Positions 17,531 through 27,263 of a stretch of DNA of 64,000 nt are shown in pieces. The notes under the pieces are model-generated. The model was not told the DNA's origin, did no database searches, and saw nothing but the letters and a program-made list of their open reading frames with translations. The position numbers and the translations under genes were made by a program. Every line of letters begins with the position of its first letter. Positions within the stretch are counted from its first letter, which is position 1. The stretch covers positions 34,371 to 98,370 of the forward strand of contig JAKSVH010000005.1 of assembly GCA_024408085.1 (NCBI GenBank), given 5' to 3'. Source of the stretch: Bacilli bacterium. GTDB taxonomy: Bacteria; Bacillota_I; Bacilli_A; RFN20; CAG-826.

Positions 17531-18716
17531 TAGAAAATAATTCTTTTACCTTGTTGTAATCAATATTGTAATTATTATTCTTTATGATGCTATCAAGTTT
17601 ATATAATTCTTCTTTACTACAGGCAGTATAATCCGGATTAAGTTTTCTTAAGAATTTAATTCCGCTTATTTGTTCTGATCCATATGCAAAAAATGGAATC
17701 TTAGACATTAATCCATCAGCAATCTTCGTTGAGAAAGCATATTTGCAATCTTTTAAGTAATAATCAGAAAAACCTTCAACATGTAATATTAAATTTGATT
17801 TAGAATATTCGCAAAGTAATTGCTCGTACGGAACGAAACCAAAATAATGAATATTATTATAGTTTTTAAAAAGATTAAGCACTTCTTCATCTGCTCTTCC
17901 ATACACATCAATAAAAACATTTTCTTTTTCTTTAATGTGTTCTGCAATATCCACAATTGACCCAGCACGATCGATATAAAGGTTGCCACCATATGTGATT
18001 CTAAAGCTGAATTGTTTAACAACATTTTGCAATTCATTAAGTGTTGATTTAAAGTAAGAAATTTTTCCATTCTTTAAGTCAAATTCTTGTTCATACAATT
18101 CCTTCAATTCTTCATTTGCATAAGAATGTTCGTCGCATGCTTTATATGCAAAATATGCGTGTTTTCGTAGGGATTTTCTTAAAAAATGAAAGAAAATTGA
18201 TTTTTTCTTGTTTAGGTAATTGTATGTTTTCAATGGGTAGTCTTCGCCAGTAAAAATAAAAAGTTTTACATCACATTTATCTTTAATTTTTTTTGCATAA
18301 TTATAGACAGTTGGCACATTACAACCCCAAAGTAAAACTGTATCAATTTTATTATCTTGAACATAATTAACTAACTGCTTAATAATTGATTTGTTTCCTG
18401 TATAAGCAAAAGATCTAATCCAATGAAAAAACGGTTTCTTTGATTTAGAATTAGAAACAATTTTTCTTTCTTCGGAATTAGCGATCTGCTTTTGAATATT
18501 AATCTTAGATTTAATTAAACCAAAAGTGAGCTTGGATAATAAGGCATTTTTTGGTGATGCAGATAAATAATTGCAATTATCAAAATCTGCCAATCCAGTA
18601 AAATAAAAATTGTGTATTGTTTTAATATTAAAATCATTTAAAAAATATGAATGAATTTTTCCATTACTTTCAGTTTTGCTAATGGCAAAGTTTGATAATA
18701 TAAGAATGTTACTCAT
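17520..18716 (-). CDS. Putative GT-B glycosyltransferase
   Basis: A 398-residue protein with the outline of a GT-B glycosyltransferase: NILILSNFAISKTESNGKIHSY at the start, ITYGGNLYIDRAGSIVDIAEHI in the middle (start of a donor domain) and STKIADGLMSKIPFFAYGSEQ (about 333-353) in the place of the donor-binding loop. The usual E-x7-E is not clear, so the family is uncertain. The second of two adjacent ATGs (18716) is chosen, since TAAAAT at 18724-18729 then lies seven bases upstream as in neighbouring genes. It shares a terminator with the Stealth gene and overlaps the hairpin. Confidence 0.65.
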   Translation of the reverse strand: MSNILILSNFAISKTESNGKIHSYFLNDFNIKTIHNFYFTGLADFDNCNYLSASPKNALLSKLTFGLIKSKINIQKQIANSEERKIVSNSKSKKPFFHWIRSFAYTGNKSIIKQLVNYVQDNKIDTVLLWGCNVPTVYNYAKKIKDKCDVKLFIFTGEDYPLKTYNYLNKKKSIFFHFLRKSLRKHAYFAYKACDEHSYANEELKELYEQEFDLKNGKISYFKSTLNELQNVVKQFSFRITYGGNLYIDRAGSIVDIAEHIKEKENVFIDVYGRADEEVLNLFKNYNNIHYFGFVPYEQLLCEYSKSNLILHVEGFSDYYLKDCKYAFSTKIADGLMSKIPFFAYGSEQISGIKFLRKLNPDYTACSKEELYKLDSIIKNNNYNIDYNKVKELFSIKK

Positions 18717-18812
18717 CATTTATATTTTAAGGATTAATCCAAAAAAATAAATAAAATTATTATTTTTTATTGATTTTTTGATTATATTATTTGAAAATTA
18801 TTTAACAAACAT

Positions 18813-19562
18813 ATGAATAAAGAGGCGCCAAGAATTATTAGATTTATTAATAGAGCAACTAAACTAATTATTTGGTTTCTCTTTTTTAGCATCTCGGACA
18901 TTCATTTCATTAAAAAACATAATGTTAAGAAAGTAAAAATGTTTCGTCCTAAACTCTGGTCAATTACAAAACCATATAGAAAATTTTTCACAGGAATTTA
19001 TGAAAATAAAAAAGTTTTTATAAAGTTTTCTAAGAAAGATGAAGATCTTGAACTTGAATCAAATATTTATTTAAAATTAGATGAGTATAAAAATAAGTTC
19101 TTTTTAAAACCAATTATCAATAAAACTTGCACACAAAAAACAATTATTGTTATTCCTTTTATTGAATATACAAAAATTAATGAGGTTAATATTAAAAAAG
19201 AAGACTTTATAACTATGTGTAATAATGCACTAGAAATTTGCAATATTTTAAGAAAAGAAGAAATTATTCATTGCGATATTGATCACAGAAATGTTCTTTG
19301 GAACGGTTTAAATTTAATTCTTTTTGATTTCGATAATAGTTATTCTTCAATAAACGGAAAAGTTTGTAGGCCAATTGGTGGCGGCGGAAAGCACAAAGTA
19401 AATGATGAACTTCTTTATTGCGATGTAGAAAGTTTTTGTAGGTTGTTATCTTCTTTAAAAATTGATCAGGATTGGCTTAATATTCCAGAATACAAGAAAT
19501 TAGAATCTTTTAAATATAAATTCTATTATAATAAAACCAAGGATGAATTGATTCATGAATAA
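18813..19562 (+). CDS. Kinase-fold protein (lipopolysaccharide/protein kinase-like)
   Basis: A 249-residue protein kinase-like enzyme. IIHCDIDHRNVLWNGLNLILFDFDNSY (about 150-176) contains the catalytic loop HxDxxxxN and the metal-binding DFD; FTGIYENKKVFIKFSKKDEDLELESNIYLKL (about 59-89) has the ATP-binding Lys and Glu. This resembles small RIO/WaaP-like kinases that phosphorylate sugars or lipids in surface glycan loci. It overlaps the downstream polymerase-like gene by eight bases and is presumably co-translated. A plausible role is phosphorylation of a glycan residue, but a protein target is possible. Confidence 0.7.
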   Translation: MNKEAPRIIRFINRATKLIIWFLFFSISDIHFIKKHNVKKVKMFRPKLWSITKPYRKFFTGIYENKKVFIKFSKKDEDLELESNIYLKLDEYKNKFFLKPIINKTCTQKTIIVIPFIEYTKINEVNIKKEDFITMCNNALEICNILRKEEIIHCDIDHRNVLWNGLNLILFDFDNSYSSINGKVCRPIGGGGKHKVNDELLYCDVESFCRLLSSLKIDQDWLNIPEYKKLESFKYKFYYNKTKDELIHE

Positions 19563-20847
19563 AACAAGCAAAAGAGAATTGACTATAAATTTCATAGATA
19601 AATACGTTATGTATTTTGTTTTTGGTTTTGCTATTCTTGCACTTCTTCCATATGTTTCTGTGTTTAATGCTCTCGAGACCAATAATAATGCCGGAATTAT
19701 CTATAGAGGAATAGTAACAGGCTTACTAGGAATTTTATTTTTGATTGGTTTGGTTTGTTATAGAAAATTGCCTAACAAGTTAGTGATAGGATGTTCGCTT
19801 TTATACTTTATAACTCAAGCAATAACTATTGTGGCTTCACCGCTTATCAAAAGCATTGAAGTACCTGTTTTGCAACAAGTTGTAGGATATGGATTAATAT
19901 TTACAAATATAATTAGCATATTCTTAATTTTGTATTTTGAAAACATTTATAAACCTAATTTTGAAGTGCTAACTATTATCTTTTATTTCTTATTAGGAAT
20001 TGGCATTGCATCATGTCTATACACATACATATTCCAATATAAAGAAATTGGAAGTGTTTTGTCTGATCAATATGGTTGGAACTATCAAGTAACTTCAGTT
20101 TATAGCACTAAAGGTATCTATGGATTTATATTGCTAATTGTTTCAATTTACACGGTAATTCACGCATTAAATACGAAAAAATACTGGTATTACGCATTTG
20201 TTGTTTTCTTCCTATTTAACTCATTTATTTGCAGAGCCAAAACAACAATTGTGTGCTTATTTATTATCTTGATAGCAGTACTAATCCATCATTTAATTCA
20301 TTCATGGAAAGAGCATAAGAAACAATGGACAATCGCTCTATCTGTTGGAGCTGGTTTAATCCTAATATTTTCGTTATTGACATTTGTTCCTGGAATGCAG
20401 TTTGGCCCATTCAAAGGTTTAAATCACTTTATGACTCAAACAATATTTAATGATGGAATTACAGTCACTAAAGATCGTATCGAAAAGGTGTCGCGTATTT
20501 TTGGAGCTGTTGATTATCCTCTTGGAATTATGTTTGGCTGCGGAGAAAGAATCACAAATTATATTATTGCTCCTGCAGGTGCAGAAATTAGAGGAGATAA
20601 TATGTATGCTGCAAATTATGCAACAGGTGGTATTATCAAATTTGTTCTTTACCTCGCAATTGCAGCATATGCAATTTATAAAGTTACAAAAAGAAAAAAT
20701 GAAGAATTCAAATTCTTCTCCATTTTATTCATTGCAATAATTTTATTGACGGGATTGTGTGATGACAATTCTATTATCGGTATAAATATATCTTTCTTAT
20801 TTACCGCACCATTTATGTACTCTTCTGTTTTTAAAACAAGAGATTAA
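19555..20847 (+). CDS. Second O-antigen ligase/polymerase-like membrane protein
   Basis: A 430-residue protein with about ten hydrophobic helices. Between the later helices there is a large loop (VPGMQFGPFKGLNHFM..., about 277-350), and SFICRAKTTIVCLFIILIAVLIHH is followed by a basic segment, which fits the O-antigen ligase-like superfamily. The overall size and topology match Wzy proteins of capsule loci. Coupled to the kinase-like gene upstream (eight-base overlap) and overlapping the tail of the convergent GT2 gene by four bases. Whether it polymerises or ligates the polymer cannot be told. Confidence 0.72.
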   Translation: MNKTSKRELTINFIDKYVMYFVFGFAILALLPYVSVFNALETNNNAGIIYRGIVTGLLGILFLIGLVCYRKLPNKLVIGCSLLYFITQAITIVASPLIKSIEVPVLQQVVGYGLIFTNIISIFLILYFENIYKPNFEVLTIIFYFLLGIGIASCLYTYIFQYKEIGSVLSDQYGWNYQVTSVYSTKGIYGFILLIVSIYTVIHALNTKKYWYYAFVVFFLFNSFICRAKTTIVCLFIILIAVLIHHLIHSWKEHKKQWTIALSVGAGLILIFSLLTFVPGMQFGPFKGLNHFMTQTIFNDGITVTKDRIEKVSRIFGAVDYPLGIMFGCGERITNYIIAPAGAEIRGDNMYAANYATGGIIKFVLYLAIAAYAIYKVTKRKNEEFKFFSILFIAIILLTGLCDDNSIIGINISFLFTAPFMYSSVFKTRD

Positions 20848-21638
20848 ATTACTTCATTTGCAAGTTTGCTTCCTTCTTTTAAAAGGCTAGTAAGTTTTTT
20901 TAATGAGAATTTATTATTTCTCCAATGCCTCATTTTTAAAGCATTACGATATTTAAGAATCCAAAACATATGTGGATGTACAATTTTCATAATACAACCT
21001 CTAGAAATAACAAAATCTTCAGTTACACCTTTGAAATAAATTGAGTTATCTACATCATCTTTAATTGTAAATAAAACTTCGCTTGATCTAACAAAGATAG
21101 CTTTCGATTCAACAATTTTTTTAATAAAGAGACTATCTTCTCCAAGTTGAACTTTATTTGGATAGCCAACTTTGGTGTTATATCTCAAATTGTATTTTTT
21201 AATTGCTTCTTTTTTGAATACTAATCCTGGTCCGCCAGCATAACCAACATCCTTAAATTTCTTTACTCTTTTTGTTTTTTTGTTGTGCACTAATCTATTA
21301 TTTTCGTGAGTAACAATACCATTAAATAAAATAAATTCTGCATCCGGGAATTTTCTAAATGCATTTTCGATGATTTCCTCATAGTTGTCTACTAAAGGGC
21401 AATCGTCATCAATGCAAATGCAAAAATCACCCTCAGCATAATCTAAAAGATTATTGCGGTTATTACTAACCCCAATATTGTCACAATTAACCACTTTCAA
21501 ATTTTCTATGTTATTAATTGATTTTTCGTCGCATTGATTGCAAATTAAGCAATCTGATTTAATGTGTAAATAATCTAAAAGTTCGGAACATTGTTCCAAA
21601 GTTTTGTGATGAGTAGGAACCAATACTTGGTATTTCAT
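20844..21638 (-). CDS. Family 2 glycosyltransferase
   Basis: A 264-residue GT-A enzyme of the GT2 type. VLVPTHHKTLEQCSELLDYL opens the protein, CDNIGVSNNRNNLLDYAEGDFCICIDDDCP (about 53-82) holds the DxD metal motif, and YAGGPGLVFKKEAI with GEDSLFIKKI (about 133-172) are the acceptor-side ED-type motif. Last gene of a six-gene minus-strand unit that starts with the DegT aminotransferase and includes RfbA/RfbB, so it may transfer the dTDP-amino-dideoxy sugar made there. It starts one base after rfbB ends. Confidence 0.85.
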   Translation of the reverse strand: MKYQVLVPTHHKTLEQCSELLDYLHIKSDCLICNQCDEKSINNIENLKVVNCDNIGVSNNRNNLLDYAEGDFCICIDDDCPLVDNYEEIIENAFRKFPDAEFILFNGIVTHENNRLVHNKKTKRVKKFKDVGYAGGPGLVFKKEAIKKYNLRYNTKVGYPNKVQLGEDSLFIKKIVESKAIFVRSSEVLFTIKDDVDNSIYFKGVTEDFVISRGCIMKIVHPHMFWILKYRNALKMRHWRNNKFSLKKLTSLLKEGSKLANEVI

Positions 21639-21639
21639 T

Positions 21640-22629
21640 TTAGAATTTATTACGTTTATTTAGTTTTTCAACCCAAGGAATATTGGACTTATACCAATCA
21701 AGAGTTTTTGCTAAACCATCTTCGAATTTAGTTTCTGGAACCCAGCCTAATTCATTTTTTATTTTTGTTGAATTAATAGCGTATCTTAAGTCGTGACCTT
21801 TTCTATCTGCGACAAACTTGATTAATGATTCAGGTTTTCCAACAATTTTTAAGATCTTTTTAACAATATCAATGTTTCTAACTTCGTTATTGCCACCAAT
21901 ATTGTAAACTTCACCAACTTTTCCTTTATGTATGATTAAATCAATTGCAGAACAATGATCTTCAACATAAAGCCAATCGCGAACATTAATACCTTGTCCA
22001 TAGACAGGAAGTTGCTTGTCACTCATTGCATTTGAAAACATTAATGGAATTAACTTTTCTGGGAATTGATATGGACCATAGTTATTTGAACATCTTGAGA
22101 TTGTAACTGGTAAACCATAAGTTCTATTATATGCAAGAACAAGCAAATCTGCAGCAGCCTTGCTGCTACTATATGGACTTGATGTATACAATGGAGTTGT
22201 TTCGGAAAATAATAAGTCTGGACGATCTAATGGTAAATCACCATAAACTTCGTCAGTTGAAACTTGGTGATATCTCTTAACATCATACTTAATCGAAGCA
22301 TCCATTAAAACTGATGTTCCAATAATATTTGTCTTCAAAAAGATTTGCGGATTCTTAATACTTCTATCAACATGTGATTCTGCAGCAAAGTTAACCACAA
22401 TATCTGGTCTTTCTTTTGAGAAGATTTTTTCAATTAATGACTTGCTGCAAATATCGGCTTTATAAAATTTAAAATTTGGATTTTTAAATAACGAGGCCAA
22501 GTTATTCTTGTTGCCTGCATAAGTAAGCTTATCAATGCATATAATTTTGTAATCAGAATATTTTGAAATTAAATGATAAATGAAGTTTGTTCCAATAAAT
22601 CCGGCACCACCTGTAACTACGATTTTCAT
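21640..22629 (-). CDS. rfbB: dTDP-glucose 4,6-dehydratase
   Basis: A 329-residue extended SDR enzyme. GGAGFIGTNF (7-16) binds NAD, STDEVYGDL (about 124-132) carries the Thr-Asp-Glu dehydratase triad, and SPYSSSKAAADLL (about 151-163) the catalytic Tyr-x3-Lys. Length and motifs fit RfbB/RmlB, which converts dTDP-glucose to dTDP-4-keto-6-deoxyglucose. It follows rfbA by 12 bases. RfbC and RfbD are absent from the window; the aminotransferase at the operon head suggests an amino-dideoxyhexose rather than rhamnose as the end product. Confidence 0.95.
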   Translation of the reverse strand: MKIVVTGGAGFIGTNFIYHLISKYSDYKIICIDKLTYAGNKNNLASLFKNPNFKFYKADICSKSLIEKIFSKERPDIVVNFAAESHVDRSIKNPQIFLKTNIIGTSVLMDASIKYDVKRYHQVSTDEVYGDLPLDRPDLLFSETTPLYTSSPYSSSKAAADLLVLAYNRTYGLPVTISRCSNNYGPYQFPEKLIPLMFSNAMSDKQLPVYGQGINVRDWLYVEDHCSAIDLIIHKGKVGEVYNIGGNNEVRNIDIVKKILKIVGKPESLIKFVADRKGHDLRYAINSTKIKNELGWVPETKFEDGLAKTLDWYKSNIPWVEKLNKRNKF

Positions 22630-22641
22630 ATGTTTTCCCCA

Positions 22642-23517
22642 CTATTTCTTATTTATTTTCACTAAATCAAGAATATATTGACCATATTCAGTGTTAGCTA
22701 AATCATTACCTAATTTTTCTAATTTTTTTAAATCAATAAAACCTCTACGGTATGCAATTTCTTCAATACAGGAAACGTAAAAACCTTGTCTATCTTGAAT
22801 AGTTGAAACAAAGTTAGAAGCTTTGAGCATTCCATCAGGAGTTCCTGTATCAAGCCATGCAAAACCGCGTTCGAAAATTTTTACTTTAAGTTTTCCTCTA
22901 TTAAGATATTCATTATTAACTGATGTAATTTCCAATTCACCACGTTTACTTGGTTTAACATGTTTTGCTATTTCAATAACATCATTGTTGTAGAAATATA
23001 AACCAGGAACAGCATAATTTGATTTTGGTTCTTTTGGTTTTTCTTCAATCGAAACAACATTGTGATTCTTATCAAATTCGACAACTCCAAATGAAGTTGG
23101 ATCTTTAACTGGATAGCCAAAAATAGTTGCACCTTCGTTTTCATTAATGGCTTTTTCAAGAAGTCTTGTCATATTTGGACCATAAAAAACATTGTCACCC
23201 AAAATAAGGCAAACAGAATCTTTTCCAATGAACTTTTCACCAATTAAGAATGCTTCTGCTAATCCTTTCGGTTGTTCTTGAACAGCATATTCGAAATGCA
23301 TTCCCAATTCAGAGCCATCTCCAAGAAGTTTTTCATAATCTCCAATATCATAAGGTGTAGAAATAATTAAAACTTCTTTAATTGATGCAAGCATTAAAAT
23401 TGAAAGAGGATAATAAACCAAAGGTTTATCAAAAATAGGAAGCAATTGTTTGGAAATTGCTTTTGTGCTCGGATATAAACGAGTTCCTTTTCCGCCAGCT
23501 AATATAATGCCCTTCAT
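22642..23517 (-). CDS. rfbA: Glucose-1-phosphate thymidylyltransferase
   Basis: A 291-residue nucleotidyltransferase. [20 protein letters not shown] (8-27) is the NTP-binding signature, LGDNVFYG (about 108-115) the metal Asp region, and [23 protein letters not shown] (about 160-182) the sugar-phosphate site. The C-terminal [11 protein letters not shown] is the RmlA regulatory end. It makes dTDP-glucose from dTTP and glucose 1-phosphate and feeds RfbB two genes on. Full length for RmlA. It starts one base after the GT2 gene upstream. Confidence 0.95.
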   Translation of the reverse strand: MKGIILAGGKGTRLYPSTKAISKQLLPIFDKPLVYYPLSILMLASIKEVLIISTPYDIGDYEKLLGDGSELGMHFEYAVQEQPKGLAEAFLIGEKFIGKDSVCLILGDNVFYGPNMTRLLEKAINENEGATIFGYPVKDPTSFGVVEFDKNHNVVSIEEKPKEPKSNYAVPGLYFYNNDVIEIAKHVKPSKRGELEITSVNNEYLNRGKLKVKIFERGFAWLDTGTPDGMLKASNFVSTIQDRQGFYVSCIEEIAYRRGFIDLKKLEKLGNDLANTEYGQYILDLVKINKK

Positions 23518-23518
23518 A

Positions 23519-24433
23519 CTAATCCCTCCTTAAATTATACTCGGATTTATTAAGTTTTCTGAGAACTTTATTATATAAAACTAAAAATTTACGTTTTCTT
23601 AATTCATTATATTTAATTTTGTAAGAAAGAAAAATATAATTTAAGTTTCTTTTATACTCATTAGGACAAACATCTTTTAAATACTTGTAAAAGTTGATTT
23701 TCATTAAATAAAAATTCATTTTTGATTCCACAGATTCTTTTGAATGTCTAATTGTCCAGCTACCATCTATGTTTTTTCTCCATACAGACATAACTTCAGG
23801 GAAATATCTGACTTTGCCACAAAGTGTTGTGTAAAATCCAAAATAGGAATCACCAAATTTATTAGCAGGACTATTAATAGGATATTTATCACTGGTAAAA
23901 ATTTCTTTTCTTATCATCCATCCAGTTGTATGAGATAAAAAATACAATGCATCAATGAATTTATAATCGTATTCAATTTCAGAAGAATTTGAAAATCCAA
24001 AAAATTTATTTAATTTTGCATCATAAAATTTTGTTCTAGTCAAACAAGCAACATAGTCAATATTATTCTCTAAAAAGGAGATTTTTTTCTCAATTACTTG
24101 ATCTGAAAGCCAATAATCATCACCTTCACAAAAACATATATACTTGCCATTGCATTTTGGAAAAACGATATCTTTGCTGATTCCGCCCTTTCCATTTTTC
24201 TTAAATTGGGAATACTGGTTTTCTTTCTCTAAAATTGGTTTAATAATGTCAGGATATTGTTCAGCGTATTTTTTTATTATTAATCCAGTTTTATCAGTAG
24301 ATGCATCATCATGAACAAAAACTTCATATTTATATTGTGTTTTTTGATTCACAAAACTTTTCAAAGCATCTTCAATATACTTTTCTTGATTATAAGCATT
24401 GCAAATTACAGAAACGTAAATGTCTTGGTTCAT
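23519..24433 (-). CDS. Family 2 glycosyltransferase
   Basis: A 304-residue GT-A enzyme. [44 protein letters not shown] (about 6-49) and [15 protein letters not shown] (about 93-107, DxD variant GDD) match the GT2 subgroup common in capsule loci that ends with WSIRHS-type motifs; here [18 protein letters not shown] is present. In the operon between the DegT aminotransferase and rfbA, with three- and one-base gaps, consistent with transferring the dTDP-sugar made by the neighbours. Confidence 0.88.
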   Translation of the reverse strand: MNQDIYVSVICNAYNQEKYIEDALKSFVNQKTQYKYEVFVHDDASTDKTGLIIKKYAEQYPDIIKPILEKENQYSQFKKNGKGGISKDIVFPKCNGKYICFCEGDDYWLSDQVIEKKISFLENNIDYVACLTRTKFYDAKLNKFFGFSNSSEIEYDYKFIDALYFLSHTTGWMIRKEIFTSDKYPINSPANKFGDSYFGFYTTLCGKVRYFPEVMSVWRKNIDGSWTIRHSKESVESKMNFYLMKINFYKYLKDVCPNEYKRNLNYIFLSYKIKYNELRKRKFLVLYNKVLRKLNKSEYNLRRD

Positions 24434-24436
24434 AAG

Positions 24437-25525
24437 TTATTTTAAAATAATATCGCAAATAAGATTGATCTCTTCGTCAGATAATTCGTGATAAAGAGGT
24501 AAACAAAGTATATTTTTTGCTACATTGTGAGCAATTGGTGTTTTATTAGCATATGCAGACATACACTTAAACTCATTAGTACAAGGATAGAAGTATTTTC
24601 TTGCTGCAATATCATGTTTAGCAAGCTTATCTTTTATTTCGTCTCTAGTGTATTTATAGCCATCAAATCGAACAGGAAAATATGCATAATTATTCAAAAC
24701 ATCAGATTGTTTATTAAGTAAAATAATGCCTTTCGTATTAATCAAACGTTTTACATAAAGTTCAAATGCTCTTTTGCGATCGGAAATATATTTATCAACA
24801 TGCTTTAAGTTACATAGACCCATGCATGCTTGAAACTCATTCATCTTTGCGTTTCCGCCACAATATTCGCATTCTTCTTCACCAACTAAACCAAAGTTTT
24901 TCATTGATTTGAATTTTGCTTCTAATGATGGATTGTTATAGCAAATCGCTCCACCTTCAATTGTGTTAAATATTTTTGTTGCGTGGAAAGAAAGCATTGA
25001 AGCATCTCCCCAATTACAAATTCCCTTCCCTTTGTATCTAACACCAAAAGCATGAGCTGCATCATATATAACTTTTAAATTGTGTTTCTTTGCAATTCGA
25101 TCAATTTCTTCAACATCACAAATGTTTCCATAAACATGAACAGGAACAATTGCCACGGTCTTTTCAGTAATTAATGCTTCGATTTTAGTTACATCAATTG
25201 TGTAATCTTTTTCATTAATGTCACAGAAAACTGGAACTAAACCATTTCGAACAATAGCATTTGTAGTAGATACAAAAGTAAATGGGGTTGTAATTACTTC
25301 GCTTCCTTTAGGAAAATCAAAAGCAGCTATTGCAGTTTCTAAAGCTAAGTGACCATTAGTAAATAATGTAACTTTTTTAACGCCTAAATATTCTGCTAAT
25401 TTTTCTTCAAGCAAATTATGTTTAGGACCACAGTTAGTTAACCAATGATTATCCCAAATACTTTTAATTTCTTCACAATACTCTTCATACGAAGGCATTG
25501 ATGATCTAGTAACATTTATTTTCAT
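24437..25525 (-). CDS. DegT/DnrJ/EryC1 PLP aminotransferase (VioA/FdtB-like)
   Basis: A 362-residue sugar aminotransferase. LTNCGPKHNLLEEKLAEYLG (about 30-49), FTNGHLALETAIAAF, VHVYGN...IYDAAHAFG (Asp-Ala-Ala-His-Ala) and MLSFHATKIFNTIEGGAI (about 178-195; Lys185 is the likely Schiff-base lysine) identify the family. With RfbA/RfbB downstream it most likely aminates dTDP-4-keto-6-deoxyglucose to a 4-amino-4,6-dideoxyhexose; C3 amination is possible. First gene of its operon: TATTAT at 25533-25538 lies seven bases before the ATG, with no ribosome binding site. Confidence 0.88.
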   Translation of the reverse strand: MKINVTRSSMPSYEEYCEEIKSIWDNHWLTNCGPKHNLLEEKLAEYLGVKKVTLFTNGHLALETAIAAFDFPKGSEVITTPFTFVSTTNAIVRNGLVPVFCDINEKDYTIDVTKIEALITEKTVAIVPVHVYGNICDVEEIDRIAKKHNLKVIYDAAHAFGVRYKGKGICNWGDASMLSFHATKIFNTIEGGAICYNNPSLEAKFKSMKNFGLVGEEECEYCGGNAKMNEFQACMGLCNLKHVDKYISDRKRAFELYVKRLINTKGIILLNKQSDVLNNYAYFPVRFDGYKYTRDEIKDKLAKHDIAARKYFYPCTNEFKCMSAYANKTPIAHNVAKNILCLPLYHELSDEEINLICDIILK

Positions 25526-25532
25526 AATAAAT

Positions 25533-25538
25533 ATAATA
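25533..25538 (-). promoter_or_regulatory. -10 element of the dTDP-sugar operon, leaderless arrangement
   Basis: TATTAT on the minus strand with seven bases to the ATG at 25525; -35 not evident. Confidence 0.45.
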
Positions 25539-25550
25539 ACATTTTTTTAT

Positions 25551-25850
25551 TTATTTATTAATTTCTTTTGTGCCCTTCTTTTTGAAAGGATTTTTAAATT
25601 TATTTTCCCCTGTCAAATAAATAGATATTAAACCTAATAAAACTATGAAGCTTGAAGCAATAATTAAATAATAGAAAATATTTTTATATATAAAAGTGCA
25701 TATGTTTGTTGCTGCTTCCCCACCAATGCAAAGAGCTACTATAAAACCTATTACAGTTAGCGTTGAACCAAATAAACAAACAATAATGCCATAGCTGTAG
25801 ATGGTTTTTAATATTTCAGATAGTTTTAAACAAAATTTCTTCATTATCAA
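25551..25850 (-). CDS. Small two-to-three helix membrane protein next to TRAP permease
   Basis: A 99-residue membrane protein with helices at about 18-42 and 55-79 and a Lys-rich tail. It has a ribosome binding site (GGAGGG) and starts six bases after the TRAP large permease gene, so it should be made with it. It sits where a DctQ-type small permease would be expected, but it is shorter than DctQ (usually about 160 residues) and no diagnostic motif is visible. Could be a reduced small subunit or an unrelated protein. Confidence 0.55.
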   Translation of the reverse strand: MIMKKFCLKLSEILKTIYSYGIIVCLFGSTLTVIGFIVALCIGGEAATNICTFIYKNIFYYLIIASSFIVLLGLISIYLTGENKFKNPFKKKGTKEINK

Positions 25851-25856
25851 ACCCTC

Positions 25857-27215
25857 CTAAATTCCAAATACAGGCAAGAAACCAACAAGTGCTAAAAATT
25901 GCATTGCTAGCTGCGCTAAAACCCAAACAATATCCATTCTAATTGTTTTTCCATAATCAGATTCTGCAATACCCATTGATGCATAAACGCATAATGCGAA
26001 AGGCGGAGTAATGTTACCCATTGCACCACAAATACAAGGAAGCATTGCAGCAGCAATTAAAGGATTTATTCCTGATGCTGCCATGACAGTAATAAAGACC
26101 GTGCCAAACATTGCAACAAGTGAAGAACCAGGAATAACCATTCCTAGAATGCATGTAAGGAATGAGATAAACAATGCCATCAAATATTTATTCATATTTA
26201 ATGAATTAATAAAACTTTCTAATTCAGTTGCAACACCTAAACCAGAAAACAAAGCACCAATAATGTAGCCAAAAATAACTGTTGCAACTGTAGGTACTAA
26301 ACCTTTGATTGCCTTTTTGAATATATCAGCAATGTTAGTAATTTTTCTTACTTCTTTATTTTTTGAAACAAACAGAGCATAAATTGATGCTAATCCAGCA
26401 GTGAATAAGAGTATGGAATTTGAAAAATACTTAGCACCAGTTGCACCTAACCTATTTGTGAAAAAGTTTGAACCAAAAGCAAAATCTAAAATAAATGGGA
26501 TTAAAATGATGACAGGTAAAAGGAGACCTTTCCAACCATTTTTAAAAGTTTCTTTAAGGTTAGGAAGTTCTTCTTTTTTCATCCCTTTTATTTTATAAAT
26601 TTTGCAATATATAAAAACCATTAATAGTCTAGCCAAGATAAACCACAACGATAATCCCCACATAATAATCCAGAATTGTCCTGTAGTAATATTTGAGTTT
26701 GGATACAAAGCCAAGAAACATCCTAAAGCTAATAAAATATTTGATGAAGGGGGAATCATATTCCCTAAGCAGCTTGAAGAAGCTTGAACGTTTGCGGCTA
26801 ATTCTGCTGGAAAACCCGATCTTTTCATAGCGGGAATAGTAATTGTGCCGACAGCCATAACATTGCCCGGTCCACTTCCAGAGAAAGCGCCCATAAAGAC
26901 TGATGCAGCAACTGATACATATCCAGCGCCACCCGGAATTCTTCCTATTAAAGCTAATAAACAGTTAATACAATCATCTAATATGCCAGTAGCTTTTAGA
27001 AACTGCGACATTGCAACGAATACTATCATTGAAAAAATCAATGATGAGTTCATTCCATTCAAAGAATATTCAAAGAAATGTCCCCAAGACATTGAGACTG
27101 TAAATAAAACAATTAATGCCAAAAAAACAGCTTCATAAACCGGTCTTTTAATTAATGCAGACCAAATTATGATAACTGCTAACATTATGATTAGATAAAC
27201 AAATGATATTGGCAT
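25857..27215 (-). CDS. TRAP transporter large permease (DctM-like)
   Basis: A 452-residue permease with about 12 helices. GAFSGSGPGNVMAVGTITIPAMKRSGFPAELAANVQASSSCLGNMIPPSSNILL (about 108-161) and the mirrored second half VIPGSSLVAMFGTVFI...AAMLPCICGAMGNITPPFAL are the paired DctM signature regions. TRAP permeases import organic acids with a cation gradient and need an extracellular binding protein. No DctP gene is nearby, so the binding protein must be elsewhere or this is an orphan. TATTAT at 27223-27228 with seven bases to the ATG indicates its own leaderless promoter. Confidence 0.82.
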   Translation of the reverse strand: MPISFVYLIIMLAVIIIWSALIKRPVYEAVFLALIVLFTVSMSWGHFFEYSLNGMNSSLIFSMIVFVAMSQFLKATGILDDCINCLLALIGRIPGGAGYVSVAASVFMGAFSGSGPGNVMAVGTITIPAMKRSGFPAELAANVQASSSCLGNMIPPSSNILLALGCFLALYPNSNITTGQFWIIMWGLSLWFILARLLMVFIYCKIYKIKGMKKEELPNLKETFKNGWKGLLLPVIILIPFILDFAFGSNFFTNRLGATGAKYFSNSILLFTAGLASIYALFVSKNKEVRKITNIADIFKKAIKGLVPTVATVIFGYIIGALFSGLGVATELESFINSLNMNKYLMALFISFLTCILGMVIPGSSLVAMFGTVFITVMAASGINPLIAAAMLPCICGAMGNITPPFALCVYASMGIAESDYGKTIRMDIVWVLAQLAMQFLALVGFLPVFGI

Positions 27216-27263
27216 GCCAATAATAATAAAACAATTTAAAGTCTAAATAACTCTACTCGTAGT

